From assembly GCA_002712565.1 (NCBI GenBank), contig PAUA01000036.1:29318-34808 (forward strand): 5,491 nucleotides of DNA, written 5' to 3'. Shown piece after piece: positions 1-5,491 of this stretch. The position numbers and the translations under genes were made by a program. The DNA is from Gemmatimonadota bacterium. GTDB taxonomy: Bacteria; Gemmatimonadota; Gemmatimonadetes; Longimicrobiales; UBA6960. The notes under the pieces are model-generated. The model ran no database searches, was not told the DNA's origin, and was given only the letters and a program-made list of their open reading frames with translations. How positions within the stretch are numbered: position 1 is the first letter of the stretch; each line of letters opens with the position of its first letter.

Positions 1-42
1 CCCTCAGCGCGGCACTTAGGTCCATCAATCGGGGTAAAATGC

Positions 43-65
43 CCCCCACCCCGAAGGGTGAGGGG
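43..65 (-). terminator. Rho-independent terminator-like hairpin downstream of the STAS gene
   Basis: Read on the minus strand, this is a GC-rich stem of nine pairs with one bulged base, closed by a TTCG tetraloop between C and G (CACCC-TTCG-GGGTG, extended by CCCC/GGGG). A short T run (ATTTTA) follows after three further bases. It starts about 26 bases past the stop of the minus-strand STAS gene, where an intrinsic terminator is expected. C(UUCG)G is an exceptionally stable loop often seen in terminators. The T tract is short, so termination may be incomplete. On the plus strand no T run follows, so it would work in one direction only. GGGG at 31-34 could pair with part of the C run instead and compete with this fold. 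Confidence 0.6.
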
Positions 66-90
66 AGTGGAGGGGGAAGCCGCCGTACTG

Positions 91-402
91 CTAGTTGGAC
101 GGTCCCCCAGGAGAACTGACACGAAGAAAGAGAACGTCTAGGCCCATCGCCTTAAGCACGGACCAAGCGTGATCTGGTAGCCCCATCAGCCACACCTGTC
201 GATCCTCGGAATGTGCGAGGCGTTGTGCGGTAATAAGGAGTGTAAGTCCTTCAAAATAAACTGCATGCGAGTCTGTGAAGTCGATCAATACGTGCGGCTT
301 GGTTTCTTCTTGGACGTGTGCGGCGACATGGGACACGGACTCGACAGCGGGCGTACTCGCCGGGAGGCCTCGGCCCCGCGTATTGCTGTCGCGCCTGCTC
401 AT
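91..402 (-). CDS. STAS-domain protein (anti-anti-sigma-factor-like), short
   Basis: A 103-residue protein. Residues 1-36 are hydrophilic and look disordered. Residues 37-95 follow the STAS pattern: a strand (VLIDFT, 38-43), a helix starting EGLTLLI (from 51), a second strand (QVWLMGLP, 69-76), a helix, then a hydrophobic end (LDVLFL, 88-93). STAS domains mostly act as partner-switch regulators such as SpoIIAA/RsbV, or as small protein-protein interaction modules in the cytoplasm. By hand alignment, the phospho-acceptor Ser of the usual DSSG or DSxG motif is Phe50 (YFEG), so control by a serine kinase at this site is unlikely. The ATG is preceded by AGGAGG-type repeats at a suitable distance, which supports this start. 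No kinase (RsbW-like) or phosphatase partner gene lies in the window, so its pathway cannot be named. The gene stands alone and is divergent from the flavoprotein operon. The domain call is by pattern and should be moderately reliable. Confidence 0.75.
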   Translation of the reverse strand: MSRRDSNTRGRGLPASTPAVESVSHVAAHVQEETKPHVLIDFTDSHAVYFEGLTLLITAQRLAHSEDRQVWLMGLPDHAWSVLKAMGLDVLFLRVSSPGGPSN

Positions 403-403
403 G

Positions 404-414
404 ACCTCCTCCTC
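404..414 (-). promoter_or_regulatory. Strong Shine-Dalgarno of the STAS gene
   Basis: On the minus strand, GAGGAGGAGGT lies directly upstream of the ATG at 402-400. It offers two overlapping anti-SD matches and fixes the start of the STAS gene, which would otherwise rest on a weak family assignment. Confidence 0.7.
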
Positions 415-439
415 GTTTCGGATGGAAGGCGCCGCCGAT

Positions 440-481
440 TCGATACCGTCTCGCTTCGGTATAGCTCAAGAGTCGTGCCAA
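440..481 (-). promoter_or_regulatory. Candidate promoter region of the STAS gene, with inverted repeat
   Basis: On the minus strand, TTGAGC (469-464) and TATCGA (445-440) are separated by 18 bases and could be a weak sigma-70-type promoter, giving a leader of about 30 bases. The spacer overlaps an inverted repeat, ATACCG at 443-448 and CGGTAT at 457-462 with an 8-base gap, which could be an operator or a leader hairpin. Overlapping the -35 position is TTGGCACGACTCTTGAG (481-465), which resembles a sigma-54 site (TGGCACG-N4-TTGC) but has A where the -12 C is expected. Both promoter readings are by eye and only one, or neither, may be real. Confidence 0.35.
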
Positions 482-642
482 AGCGAAAGATTTCCCCTCC
501 ATTAGGCCCGTGCCGGTGCGGCGCGCTGCATATGGCGAAACGTTCGTAGGGGTGGAAGATTGGGGGCTAGGACCCTGGAGGAGACGTCCCCGTACCTTTT
601 TGGAGACACCTCGAACTGAACATTCCAATTCCACAAGTCCCG

Positions 643-1290
643 TTGTCCAGCTACGTCGAGTTGCCCGTGGATGAAATGCGGGAGCGCGCGCGTGCGTTCC
701 TGAAGCAGGCCCAGGACCGGCGCACGGTACGTGATTTTTCCGACCGTCCGATTCCACGAGACATCATCGAAACGTGCATCCTCGCTGCTGGAACCGCGCC
801 CAACGGAGCTCATCGGCAACCATGGCGCTTCGTGGCCGTGTCCGATCCGGAGATCAAGCGAGCGATCCGGGTGGCTGCCGAGGAGGAGGAAAAGGCGTTC
901 TACGAGGGACGCGCGCCCGACGATTGGTTGGAGGCCTTGGCGCCTCTCGGAACCGATAAAAAGAAGCCGTTTCTTGAAGGGGCTCCCTACTTGATCGTCG
1001 TTTTCGCAGAGAGTTACGCGGTCGAGGAAAATGGCGAAAAGAGTAAGAACTACTACGTGTCGGAGTCTGTGGGCATCGCCACGGGGATACTGGTCACCGC
1101 CATTCACGAGGCCGGCCTCGTTTCACTGACGCACACGCCCTCCCCGATGGGCTTTCTCAACGAGATACTCGGACGGCCCGAGAATGAGCGACCGTTCTTG
1201 ATCCTGGTGGTGGGCTATCCTGCGTCCGACACGACTGTGCCGGAGCTCCGCAGGAAGTCGTTGGAGGAGATCGTGATCTTCATCGAATGA
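643..1290 (+). CDS. Iodotyrosine deiodinase-like flavoprotein (nitroreductase superfamily)
   Basis: A 215-residue FMN-binding nitroreductase-fold protein of the iodotyrosine deiodinase (IYD) branch, expected to act as a cytoplasmic homodimer. The FMN region shows RRTVRDFS (26-33) and [12 protein letters not shown] (50-61); the C-terminal half shows [19 protein letters not shown] and ALTHTP-like SLTHTPSP, ending in [16 protein letters not shown], all closely like animal and bacterial IYD. The three lid residues that bind the iodotyrosine zwitterion in human IYD (Glu157, Tyr161, Lys182) appear here as Glu83, Tyr87 and Lys108 with identical spacing. Members reductively dehalogenate halotyrosines, so reductive dehalogenation of a halotyrosine, or reduction of a related aromatic amino acid, is the best guess; NADPH-linked nitroreduction is the alternative. 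The TTG start has no clear SD, and codons upstream still read like the family (VPL before SSY), so translation may begin at CTG 616; the first ATG, codon 12 at 676, would cut conserved sequence. Its stop overlaps the next gene's ATG. Confidence 0.9.
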   Translation: MSSYVELPVDEMRERARAFLKQAQDRRTVRDFSDRPIPRDIIETCILAAGTAPNGAHRQPWRFVAVSDPEIKRAIRVAAEEEEKAFYEGRAPDDWLEALAPLGTDKKKPFLEGAPYLIVVFAESYAVEENGEKSKNYYVSESVGIATGILVTAIHEAGLVSLTHTPSPMGFLNEILGRPENERPFLILVVGYPASDTTVPELRRKSLEEIVIFIE

Positions 1291-3212
1291 CGAGTCGCAC
1301 GGTCACTTCGGAGATAGGGAAAGGCTCGGCCCGCGCCTTTTCGAAGGCACTTCTCAAAGACCTTCAGGCCCTCGAAAAGATGCTGGAGAACGGTCTGATC
1401 GAATCAGGTGTGCGGCGCTTCGGTTGCGAGCAGGAAATGTTCTTGGTCAACCGAGCTTGGCGCCCAGCCCCGGTCGCAATGGAGGTCCTCGAGCGGCTCG
1501 ATGGAGAAGCGTTCACCACGGAGTTGGCGCGTTTCAACCTGGAGATGAACGTCGAGCCCATGATCCTCGGTGGCGCTTGCCTGAGCACGCTCCAAGAGAG
1601 CATTGAGGAACTCCTGGACATGGCACGCGAGGCCGCGAGCGAGGAGGGTGCGGACGTGGTTCTGACGGGCATCCTCCCGACACTCGGCAAATCCGACCTC
1701 ACACTCGACAACATCAGTCCGATGCCGCGCTACTATGCTCTGAACGAGTCGCTGACGAGGATGCGTGGGAGGGCCTACAGGCTCCAAATCCAGGGGCGTG
1801 ACGAACTCCAGATCGAACACGATTCGGTGATGCTGGAGGCGTGCAACTGCAGCTGCCAGGTCCATCTTCAGGTCGACTCGACGGAGTTTGCACCGATGTA
1901 CAACGCGGCCCAGGCCATGACTGGCCCGGTTCTGGCAGCCGCCGTGAACTCACCCGTCCTCTTCGGAAAACGCCTCTGGGCCGAGACTCGGATCGCACTC
2001 TTTCGTCAGTCCATTGATACGAGGAGCACGTCGGTCCATCTACGTGAGTTCAGCACCCGTGTGCGATTCGGCGACCGTTGGGTGAAGGAGAGTGTGGCCG
2101 AACTTTTCCAAGAGGATATCGCCCAATTCAGGGTTTTGTTGGCTCAGGAGACCGTAGAAGATCCTTTCGAGCAATTGGCGGCCGGGGACATCCCTCGCCT
2201 GCAGGCACTCCAGTTGCACAATGGCACGGTCTATCGATGGAACCGGCCCTGTTATGGAATTTCAGAGGGAAAACCCCATCTGCGTATCGAGTGCCGGGTG
2301 CTGCCTTCCGGCCCGACCGTGCTGGACGAAGTTGCGAATGCGGCGTTCTGGATCGGCCTGGTCCTCGGCACCAAACACGAATACGGCGATATCACGGAGA
2401 GGCTGAGCTTCGACGACGCGAAGTACAACTTCCTCACGGCTTCGCGCCAAGGGCTCGACGCCGGATTTCGCTGGGTTGATGGACAGAGCGTGACCGCGCC
2501 GGAACTCATTCTCGAGACTCTGCTCCCGCTCGCTCGGGCGGGACTAGAGGCATACGTCGATCGATCCGAAATCGACAAGTACCTCGGTGTGATTCACGAC
2601 CGCGTGCAGAGTCGTGGAACCGGTTCCGATTGGATGATGCGCTCGCTTTCCGAGATGGAGGATCGGGGCAGCCGATCCGAACGTATGACGGCGCTTACAG
2701 CTGCGATCGCCAATCGGCAGTCGGAGCGAAAGCCCTGCCACGAATGGGAGTTGGCTATGCTGGAAGAAGCGGGCGGTTGGACCCGAAAGTATGTGAAGGT
2801 GGAGGACTACATGACCACTCAACTCTTCACCGTGCAGGAAGATGAACTGCTCGAGATGGTGGCGTTCCTGATGGAGCGAAACCAAATCCGGCACGTGCCG
2901 GTGGAAGATGAACAGAATCGGCTGGTCGGGCTCGTATCGTACCGGTCCATCCTGCGTATGGCGTCCGACATGGGGAACGAAGGGGACAAGGGGACCACGC
3001 CCGTAAAGACGATCATGGAGCGAGATCCAGTGTGTGTCACCCCCGAGACGTCCACACTCGAGGCTATCGACATGATGCGGAAGAACGCCGTGTCCTGTTT
3101 GCCTGTGCTGAAAGGCGAAAAGCTTGTGGGGCTGGTGACCGAGGCGGATTTCATGCCGATTGCATACGAGCTGCTGGAAAAACAGCTGACGGATGCATCA
3201 ACCGAGGATTGA
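1287..3212 (+). CDS. GCS2-type glutamate-cysteine ligase-like protein fused to tandem CBS domains
   Basis: A 641-residue two-part protein. Residues about 40-470 match the GCS2/YbdK-type carboxylate-amine ligase family (glutamine-synthetase-like fold): [10 protein letters not shown] (46-55) carries the Glu pair typical of the ATP/metal site, [10 protein letters not shown] (82-91) a second acidic set, CQVHLQV (190-196) the conserved His193, and [13 protein letters not shown] (331-343) the late Arg/Glu motif. Such enzymes use ATP to join a carboxylate, often glutamate, to an amine; the true substrate here is unknown. Residues 505-559 and 573-626 are two CBS domains (each with a xxIM/YM entry and a LVGLV core), forming one Bateman module that in other proteins binds AMP, ATP or SAM. 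No membrane segment is seen, so it is cytosolic. The ATG overlaps the upstream TGA (ATGA), and a GGAGGAG lies 17 bases before it, so translational coupling is likely. CxCxC at 186-190 beside the catalytic His is unusual. I recall similar fusions in Bacteroidota-like genomes, uncharacterised. Confidence 0.88.
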   Translation: MTSRTVTSEIGKGSARAFSKALLKDLQALEKMLENGLIESGVRRFGCEQEMFLVNRAWRPAPVAMEVLERLDGEAFTTELARFNLEMNVEPMILGGACLSTLQESIEELLDMAREAASEEGADVVLTGILPTLGKSDLTLDNISPMPRYYALNESLTRMRGRAYRLQIQGRDELQIEHDSVMLEACNCSCQVHLQVDSTEFAPMYNAAQAMTGPVLAAAVNSPVLFGKRLWAETRIALFRQSIDTRSTSVHLREFSTRVRFGDRWVKESVAELFQEDIAQFRVLLAQETVEDPFEQLAAGDIPRLQALQLHNGTVYRWNRPCYGISEGKPHLRIECRVLPSGPTVLDEVANAAFWIGLVLGTKHEYGDITERLSFDDAKYNFLTASRQGLDAGFRWVDGQSVTAPELILETLLPLARAGLEAYVDRSEIDKYLGVIHDRVQSRGTGSDWMMRSLSEMEDRGSRSERMTALTAAIANRQSERKPCHEWELAMLEEAGGWTRKYVKVEDYMTTQLFTVQEDELLEMVAFLMERNQIRHVPVEDEQNRLVGLVSYRSILRMASDMGNEGDKGTTPVKTIMERDPVCVTPETSTLEAIDMMRKNAVSCLPVLKGEKLVGLVTEADFMPIAYELLEKQLTDASTED

Positions 3213-3230
3213 AGGCTGTTGGTAGACGCC

Positions 3231-3234
3231 GAGG
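3231..3234 (+). promoter_or_regulatory. Ribosome binding site deciding the SRAP start
   Basis: GAGG lies six bases before ATG 3241. An in-frame TTG at 3235 overlaps this spacing and has no SD of its own. The site therefore favours 3241, which places Cys at residue 2 as the family requires. Confidence 0.6.
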
Positions 3235-3240
3235 TTGGTC

Positions 3241-3903
3241 ATGTGCGGTCGCTATAGCCTGTCGACACCTGAAGACCATCTCGTCGAGGTCTTCGACGTT
3301 CCTCCGCTCGCGTTCGACTACCGGGCTAGGTACAACATCGCTCCCTCGCAGGATGTGCCGGTCGTCGCGTCGGACCGGCGCGGCACGAGGCTGGGTTTGT
3401 TACGTTGGGGCTTAGTGCCCGCCTGGGCTGACGATCCTTCGATGGGTTCGCGAACGATCAACGCCAGAGCCGAGAGCCTGCTTGACAAGCCCTCCTTCAA
3501 GGAGGCGGCCGTCGCCCGGCGTTGTTTGGTCCCCGCCGACGGATTTTACGAATGGGCTACCGAAGGCGAGGGTAAGGTTCCGTATTGGATTCACTCCCCG
3601 GACCGTGAGCCAATGGGTTTCGCCGGTGTCTGGGAGTGCTGGCATCTCCAAGGGACCGAGCCGGTCTTCTCAATGGCCATCATCACGGTGAATGCCAACG
3701 ACCAGATCCAGCACCTACACCATCGAATGCCTGCCATCGTGCATGCCTCCGATCGGGAGGCCTGGCTCGACACAGAAACGCCGGTCGCGGACGCCCTGAG
3801 CTTGCTCAAACCGTACGAGAGGGAGTTAGGGGCGTATCCCGTGTCGACCCTCGTCAATCGCCCGGCGAACGACGTGCCCGAGTGCATCGAGCCGCTGTCC
3901 TGA
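3241..3903 (+). CDS. SRAP-domain abasic-site processing protein (YedK/HMCES family)
   Basis: A 220-residue full-length SRAP protein. These proteins sense abasic sites in single-stranded DNA and form a stable thiazolidine crosslink through Cys2, exposed when Met1 is removed, protecting the lesion during replication. The sequence opens MCGRY (Cys2), followed by YNIAPSQ (31-37), RWGLVPAWA (55-63), INARAE with Asn74 and Arg76, ADGFYEW with Glu104, and HHRMP with His160. These correspond to the Cys2, Asn75, Arg77, Glu105 and His160 active-site set of E. coli YedK, so the protein should be functional. The ATG is chosen over an in-frame TTG two codons upstream because Cys must follow the initiator Met. 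It lies 28 bases after the ligase-CBS gene on the same strand and probably shares its transcript, though no functional link is evident. I see no LexA-type operator upstream, so SOS control is not supported. Confidence 0.95.
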   Translation: MCGRYSLSTPEDHLVEVFDVPPLAFDYRARYNIAPSQDVPVVASDRRGTRLGLLRWGLVPAWADDPSMGSRTINARAESLLDKPSFKEAAVARRCLVPADGFYEWATEGEGKVPYWIHSPDREPMGFAGVWECWHLQGTEPVFSMAIITVNANDQIQHLHHRMPAIVHASDREAWLDTETPVADALSLLKPYERELGAYPVSTLVNRPANDVPECIEPLS

Positions 3904-3931
3904 ATCAGAACGACCGGAAGTCGGAAAGATC
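3904..3931. terminator. Short convergent intergenic region with a weak hairpin
   Basis: Only 28 bases separate the SRAP and aminotransferase stop codons, which face each other. CGAC at 3911-3914 and GTCG at 3920-3923 can form a four-pair stem with a five-base loop. There is no T run on either strand. If termination happens here it is weak or factor-dependent, and transcripts from the two sides may overlap. Confidence 0.25.
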
Positions 3932-5068
3932 CTAGTTGGCCGGCCGGGCTCGTTCCTCGACGGTATCGAATGTGGTGGCCATACGTTCCAGGGCCTCCTC
4001 CAGTTCAGTCGCCGGCAGGCCAAATCCGAGCCTCAAATAATGATCCATCCCGAAGTGATCTCCCGGAACCACCAGAAGGTCCATCTCTGTCCGAAGGATC
4101 TCTGCGAATTCGGCGGAATTGATTGATGTGTGATAGCGCGTATAGCAGATCGCACCTGCGTCGGGAGGCCGGTACCTGAACCGGTCTTTTTGGGCATCCA
4201 TCCAACTCGACAAGAGGGCGATGTTGTTGGTCAGAATCTCACGCGTTCGTGCCAGAATCTTCAGCCTGGTAACGGGTTCCAGGGCTACGCGGGCGAGCAC
4301 GTCGGAAAGGCTCGCGGGGGTGATCGACGTGTAATCCGTGCGGCCCCAAAGGGTTTCCATCATCTCTGCGGGCCCAACCACCCAGCCGATCCGAAGCCCG
4401 GGTAATCCGTAGGCTTTGGATAAGGAGTTGGTGACAAGGACCCGATCGTGGAGGCCCCAAAACGAGGGAGTCTCGGGACCGCTGAGTTCGGCGCCTCGAT
4501 AGACCTCATCGGCGAGAATCCACGCCCCGTGGCGATCGGCGAGTTCGACGATCCCGGACACCGAAGTGTCATCGAGCACGGCTCCCGTAGGGTTGTTCGG
4601 GTTGGTGATGAGAATGAAACGCGCCCCGTCCCTGAGGCCCTTCTCCAACTCGTTCAGGTTCGGCTGCCAGCCGTTCTCTTCCACCAAGTGGAAAGGGTGG
4701 ATGTGTGCCCCGAAGCTTTCGAGCAATCCTGGAATCTGCATGTAGTTGGGAAGCATGACCGCGACCGATGTGCCGGGCTCCATGAGTTCCCAGAACGCTG
4801 TGAAGTTGGCTTCGGCGCCCCCCGTGGTCACCAGCACCGATGCTTCGGTCGCCCCGGTATAGAGATCGGCGATCAGCTTTCGGAGGTCATCGCTGCCGTT
4901 GGACTGTCCGTATCCGAGACGGACGTCGAGAGTATCCGGATCAAGATCCGCCAGGGAGAGCAGCTCCGTGACCGAAAGCGGGTGTACCCCGCTCTCAGAG
5001 AGGTTGAAGCGAACGCGGTGTTCGTACGTGGATTGCCATCGTTCCATTGCGAAGGGGTGGTACTTCAC
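3932..5068 (-). CDS. PLP-dependent aminotransferase, class I/II fold
   Basis: A 378-residue fold-type I PLP enzyme of usual length, cytosolic and probably dimeric. In order it shows a cofactor-phosphate loop region (TTGGAEANF, 81-89), the NPNNPTG motif with Asn156, DEVYRG with Asp187 (pairs with the pyridine nitrogen) and Tyr190, SLSKAYGLPGLRIGW with the Schiff-base Lys218 and phosphate-binding Arg226, and a late LRLGFG with Arg346, the likely substrate carboxylate clamp. It should transfer an amino group from an amino acid to a keto acid, or act as a C-S lyase-like variant; the substrate is not readable. The N-terminus (MERWQS...FNLSESGVHPL) is distinctive of a subgroup I cannot name. The GTG start follows GGGAGG at 8-9 bases; an ATG at codon 8 has a poorer SD and would remove conserved-looking sequence. 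It is convergent with the SRAP gene and divergent from the phosphoglycerate mutase, so likely transcribed alone. Confidence 0.92.
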   Translation of the reverse strand: MKYHPFAMERWQSTYEHRVRFNLSESGVHPLSVTELLSLADLDPDTLDVRLGYGQSNGSDDLRKLIADLYTGATEASVLVTTGGAEANFTAFWELMEPGTSVAVMLPNYMQIPGLLESFGAHIHPFHLVEENGWQPNLNELEKGLRDGARFILITNPNNPTGAVLDDTSVSGIVELADRHGAWILADEVYRGAELSGPETPSFWGLHDRVLVTNSLSKAYGLPGLRIGWVVGPAEMMETLWGRTDYTSITPASLSDVLARVALEPVTRLKILARTREILTNNIALLSSWMDAQKDRFRYRPPDAGAICYTRYHTSINSAEFAEILRTEMDLLVVPGDHFGMDHYLRLGFGLPATELEEALERMATTFDTVEERARPAN

Positions 5069-5227
5069 CTACAGATCCTCCCGGTGTCGGCGGATGTCGT
5101 ACTTCTTCTGCAAAGGCTAGAACTGGGGAAATTAACCCCGAAACATCGTAACGGCTCCACGGTCCCGCTATGTTTTTCTAGAAGGGTGATCGGCAAGGGT
5201 TCTTCAACACACTTCTCAGGATGAATC
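5069..5227. promoter_or_regulatory. Divergent intergenic region, aminotransferase / phosphoglycerate mutase
   Basis: This 159-base region must hold the promoters of both flanking genes. It contains the minus-strand SD GGGAGG just before the aminotransferase GTG, and an AGGA at 5218-5221 six bases before the mutase ATG. GGGG-AAATTAA-CCCC at 5125-5139 is a short symmetric element with an AT core near the middle, a plausible operator. TATGTT at 5169-5174 could be a plus-strand -10 box, and resembles the Bacteroidota-type TAnnTTTG, but no good -35 or -33 partner is present. No sigma-70 promoter can be called with confidence on either strand. Confidence 0.4.
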
Positions 5228-5491
5228 ATGTCGGACATCTCGCTCCCCCATGACCTCGCGTTCCACGGCGACGGTGGCGGAACGATCATCATGCTCGTCA
5301 TGGATGGCCTGGGCGGACTGCCACATCCAGACACGGGCCGAACCGAGTTGGAATCTGCCGCGACTCCCCACCTCGACGCACTCGCTGCTCGGAGTTCCTT
5401 GGGGATGCTGGCTCCGGTGGGGCACGGGATCACGCCGGGAAGTGGGCCCGGACACCTCGCGCTCTTCGGGTACGACCCAATCGAGTCCATG
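5228..5491 (+). CDS. apgM: 2,3-bisphosphoglycerate-independent phosphoglycerate mutase, archaeal type (N-terminal part)
   Basis: The first 88 codons are present and the gene runs off the window edge; the family is usually about 400 residues. It interconverts 3- and 2-phosphoglycerate in glycolysis and gluconeogenesis through a phosphoserine intermediate, using two metal ions, in the alkaline phosphatase superfamily. Visible signatures are [13 protein letters not shown] (18-30, metal ligand Asp26), [17 protein letters not shown] (37-53) and [17 protein letters not shown] (68-84), where Ser72 is the expected phospho-acceptor. This pattern is that of the archaeal ApgM branch, not GpmI or the cofactor-dependent GpmA. 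The ATG at 5228 has AGGA upstream; an earlier ATG at 5221 is out of frame. About 17 residues precede the first strand, slightly more than usual, and an in-frame ATG occurs at codon 22 inside that strand, too late to be the start. It is transcribed away from the aminotransferase. Confidence 0.93.
   Translation, partial: MSDISLPHDLAFHGDGGGTIIMLVMDGLGGLPHPDTGRTELESAATPHLDALAARSSLGMLAPVGHGITPGSGPGHLALFGYDPIESM

Larger units (their letters stand above)
403..642. other. Divergent intergenic region between the STAS and flavoprotein genes
   Basis: This 240-base stretch lies between two divergently read genes. The STAS-proximal half holds the SD and promoter-like elements described separately. The flavoprotein-proximal half contains a good GGAGGAG motif at 577-583 with no ATG, GTG or TTG at a usable distance, and a weak GGAG at 602-605 that sits 10 bases before an in-frame CTG at 616. 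I see no convincing sigma-70 hexamers for the plus-strand operon and no small gene with coding character. Reading frames open across this stretch are hydrophilic, Arg- and Pro-rich, and look like chance. Confidence 0.5.

Noticed and set aside
2..19. Possible end of an upstream plus-strand gene (five codons then TAG)
   Set aside because: Too short to support; any frame could show this by chance.
251..757. Minus-strand open frame of 168 codons across the STAS gene and the intergenic region
   Set aside because: It overlaps two better-supported genes, is rich in Arg, Pro and Gly as chance frames in GC-rich DNA are, and matches no family I know.
502..1107. Minus-strand open frame of 201 codons
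   Set aside because: It is mostly antisense to the flavoprotein gene, whose protein is clearly conserved, and has no recognisable domain.
3235..3240. TTG start two codons upstream for the SRAP protein
   Set aside because: It would put Cys at residue 4; the family needs Cys2 exposed by Met removal, and the SD fits ATG 3241.
4448..5224. Plus-strand open frame of 258 codons
   Set aside because: It is largely antisense to the aminotransferase and extends through the promoter region of the mutase gene; its composition is that of a shadow frame.
5065..5490. Minus-strand open frame of 141 codons at the right edge
   Set aside because: It is antisense to the phosphoglycerate mutase start, whose motifs are unmistakable.
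1..5491. CRISPR array, tRNA, transposon ends or phage attachment site
   Set aside because: No regularly spaced repeats, cloverleaf-like segment, transposase or long terminal repeats were seen on reading either strand.

Overview
The window looks like bacterial chromosome with moderately high GC, tightly packed genes, Shine-Dalgarno motifs of the GGAGG type and several non-ATG starts (TTG, GTG). I see no transposase, phage gene, tRNA, rRNA or CRISPR array. The gene content (a bacterial iodotyrosine-deiodinase-like flavoprotein, a GCS2-CBS fusion, a SRAP protein, an archaeal-type phosphoglycerate mutase) would suit an uncultured GC-rich lineage such as Gemmatimonadota or a relative of Rhodothermota. 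That placement is inference from memory of such families and is weak.

Layout. Positions 1-90 hold a UUCG-capped hairpin, the likely terminator of the first gene. A minus-strand STAS-domain protein (91-402) has a strong ribosome binding site and a promoter-like region (440-481) overlapping an inverted repeat. Then follows a plus-strand run: an iodotyrosine-deiodinase/nitroreductase-family flavoprotein (643-1290), overlapping by ATGA a 641-residue protein that joins a GCS2-type carboxylate-amine ligase to two CBS domains (1287-3212), and after 28 bp a SRAP abasic-site protein (3241-3903). These three probably share one transcript. A convergent minus-strand PLP-dependent aminotransferase (3932-5068) follows, and a 159-bp divergent intergenic region separates it from the start of an archaeal-type cofactor-independent phosphoglycerate mutase (5228 to the window edge).

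How they may work together. The closest coupling is between the flavoprotein and the ligase-CBS fusion. The flavoprotein keeps the Glu-Tyr-Lys residues that grip halotyrosines in characterised deiodinases. The ligase belongs to a superfamily that joins an amino acid to another amine, and CBS pairs commonly sense adenine nucleotides. A shared small-molecule pathway, perhaps on a modified amino acid, is a reasonable hypothesis, but the substrate is not visible in the sequence. The SRAP protein (DNA repair), the aminotransferase and the glycolytic mutase look like ordinary neighbours with no evident link to this pair.
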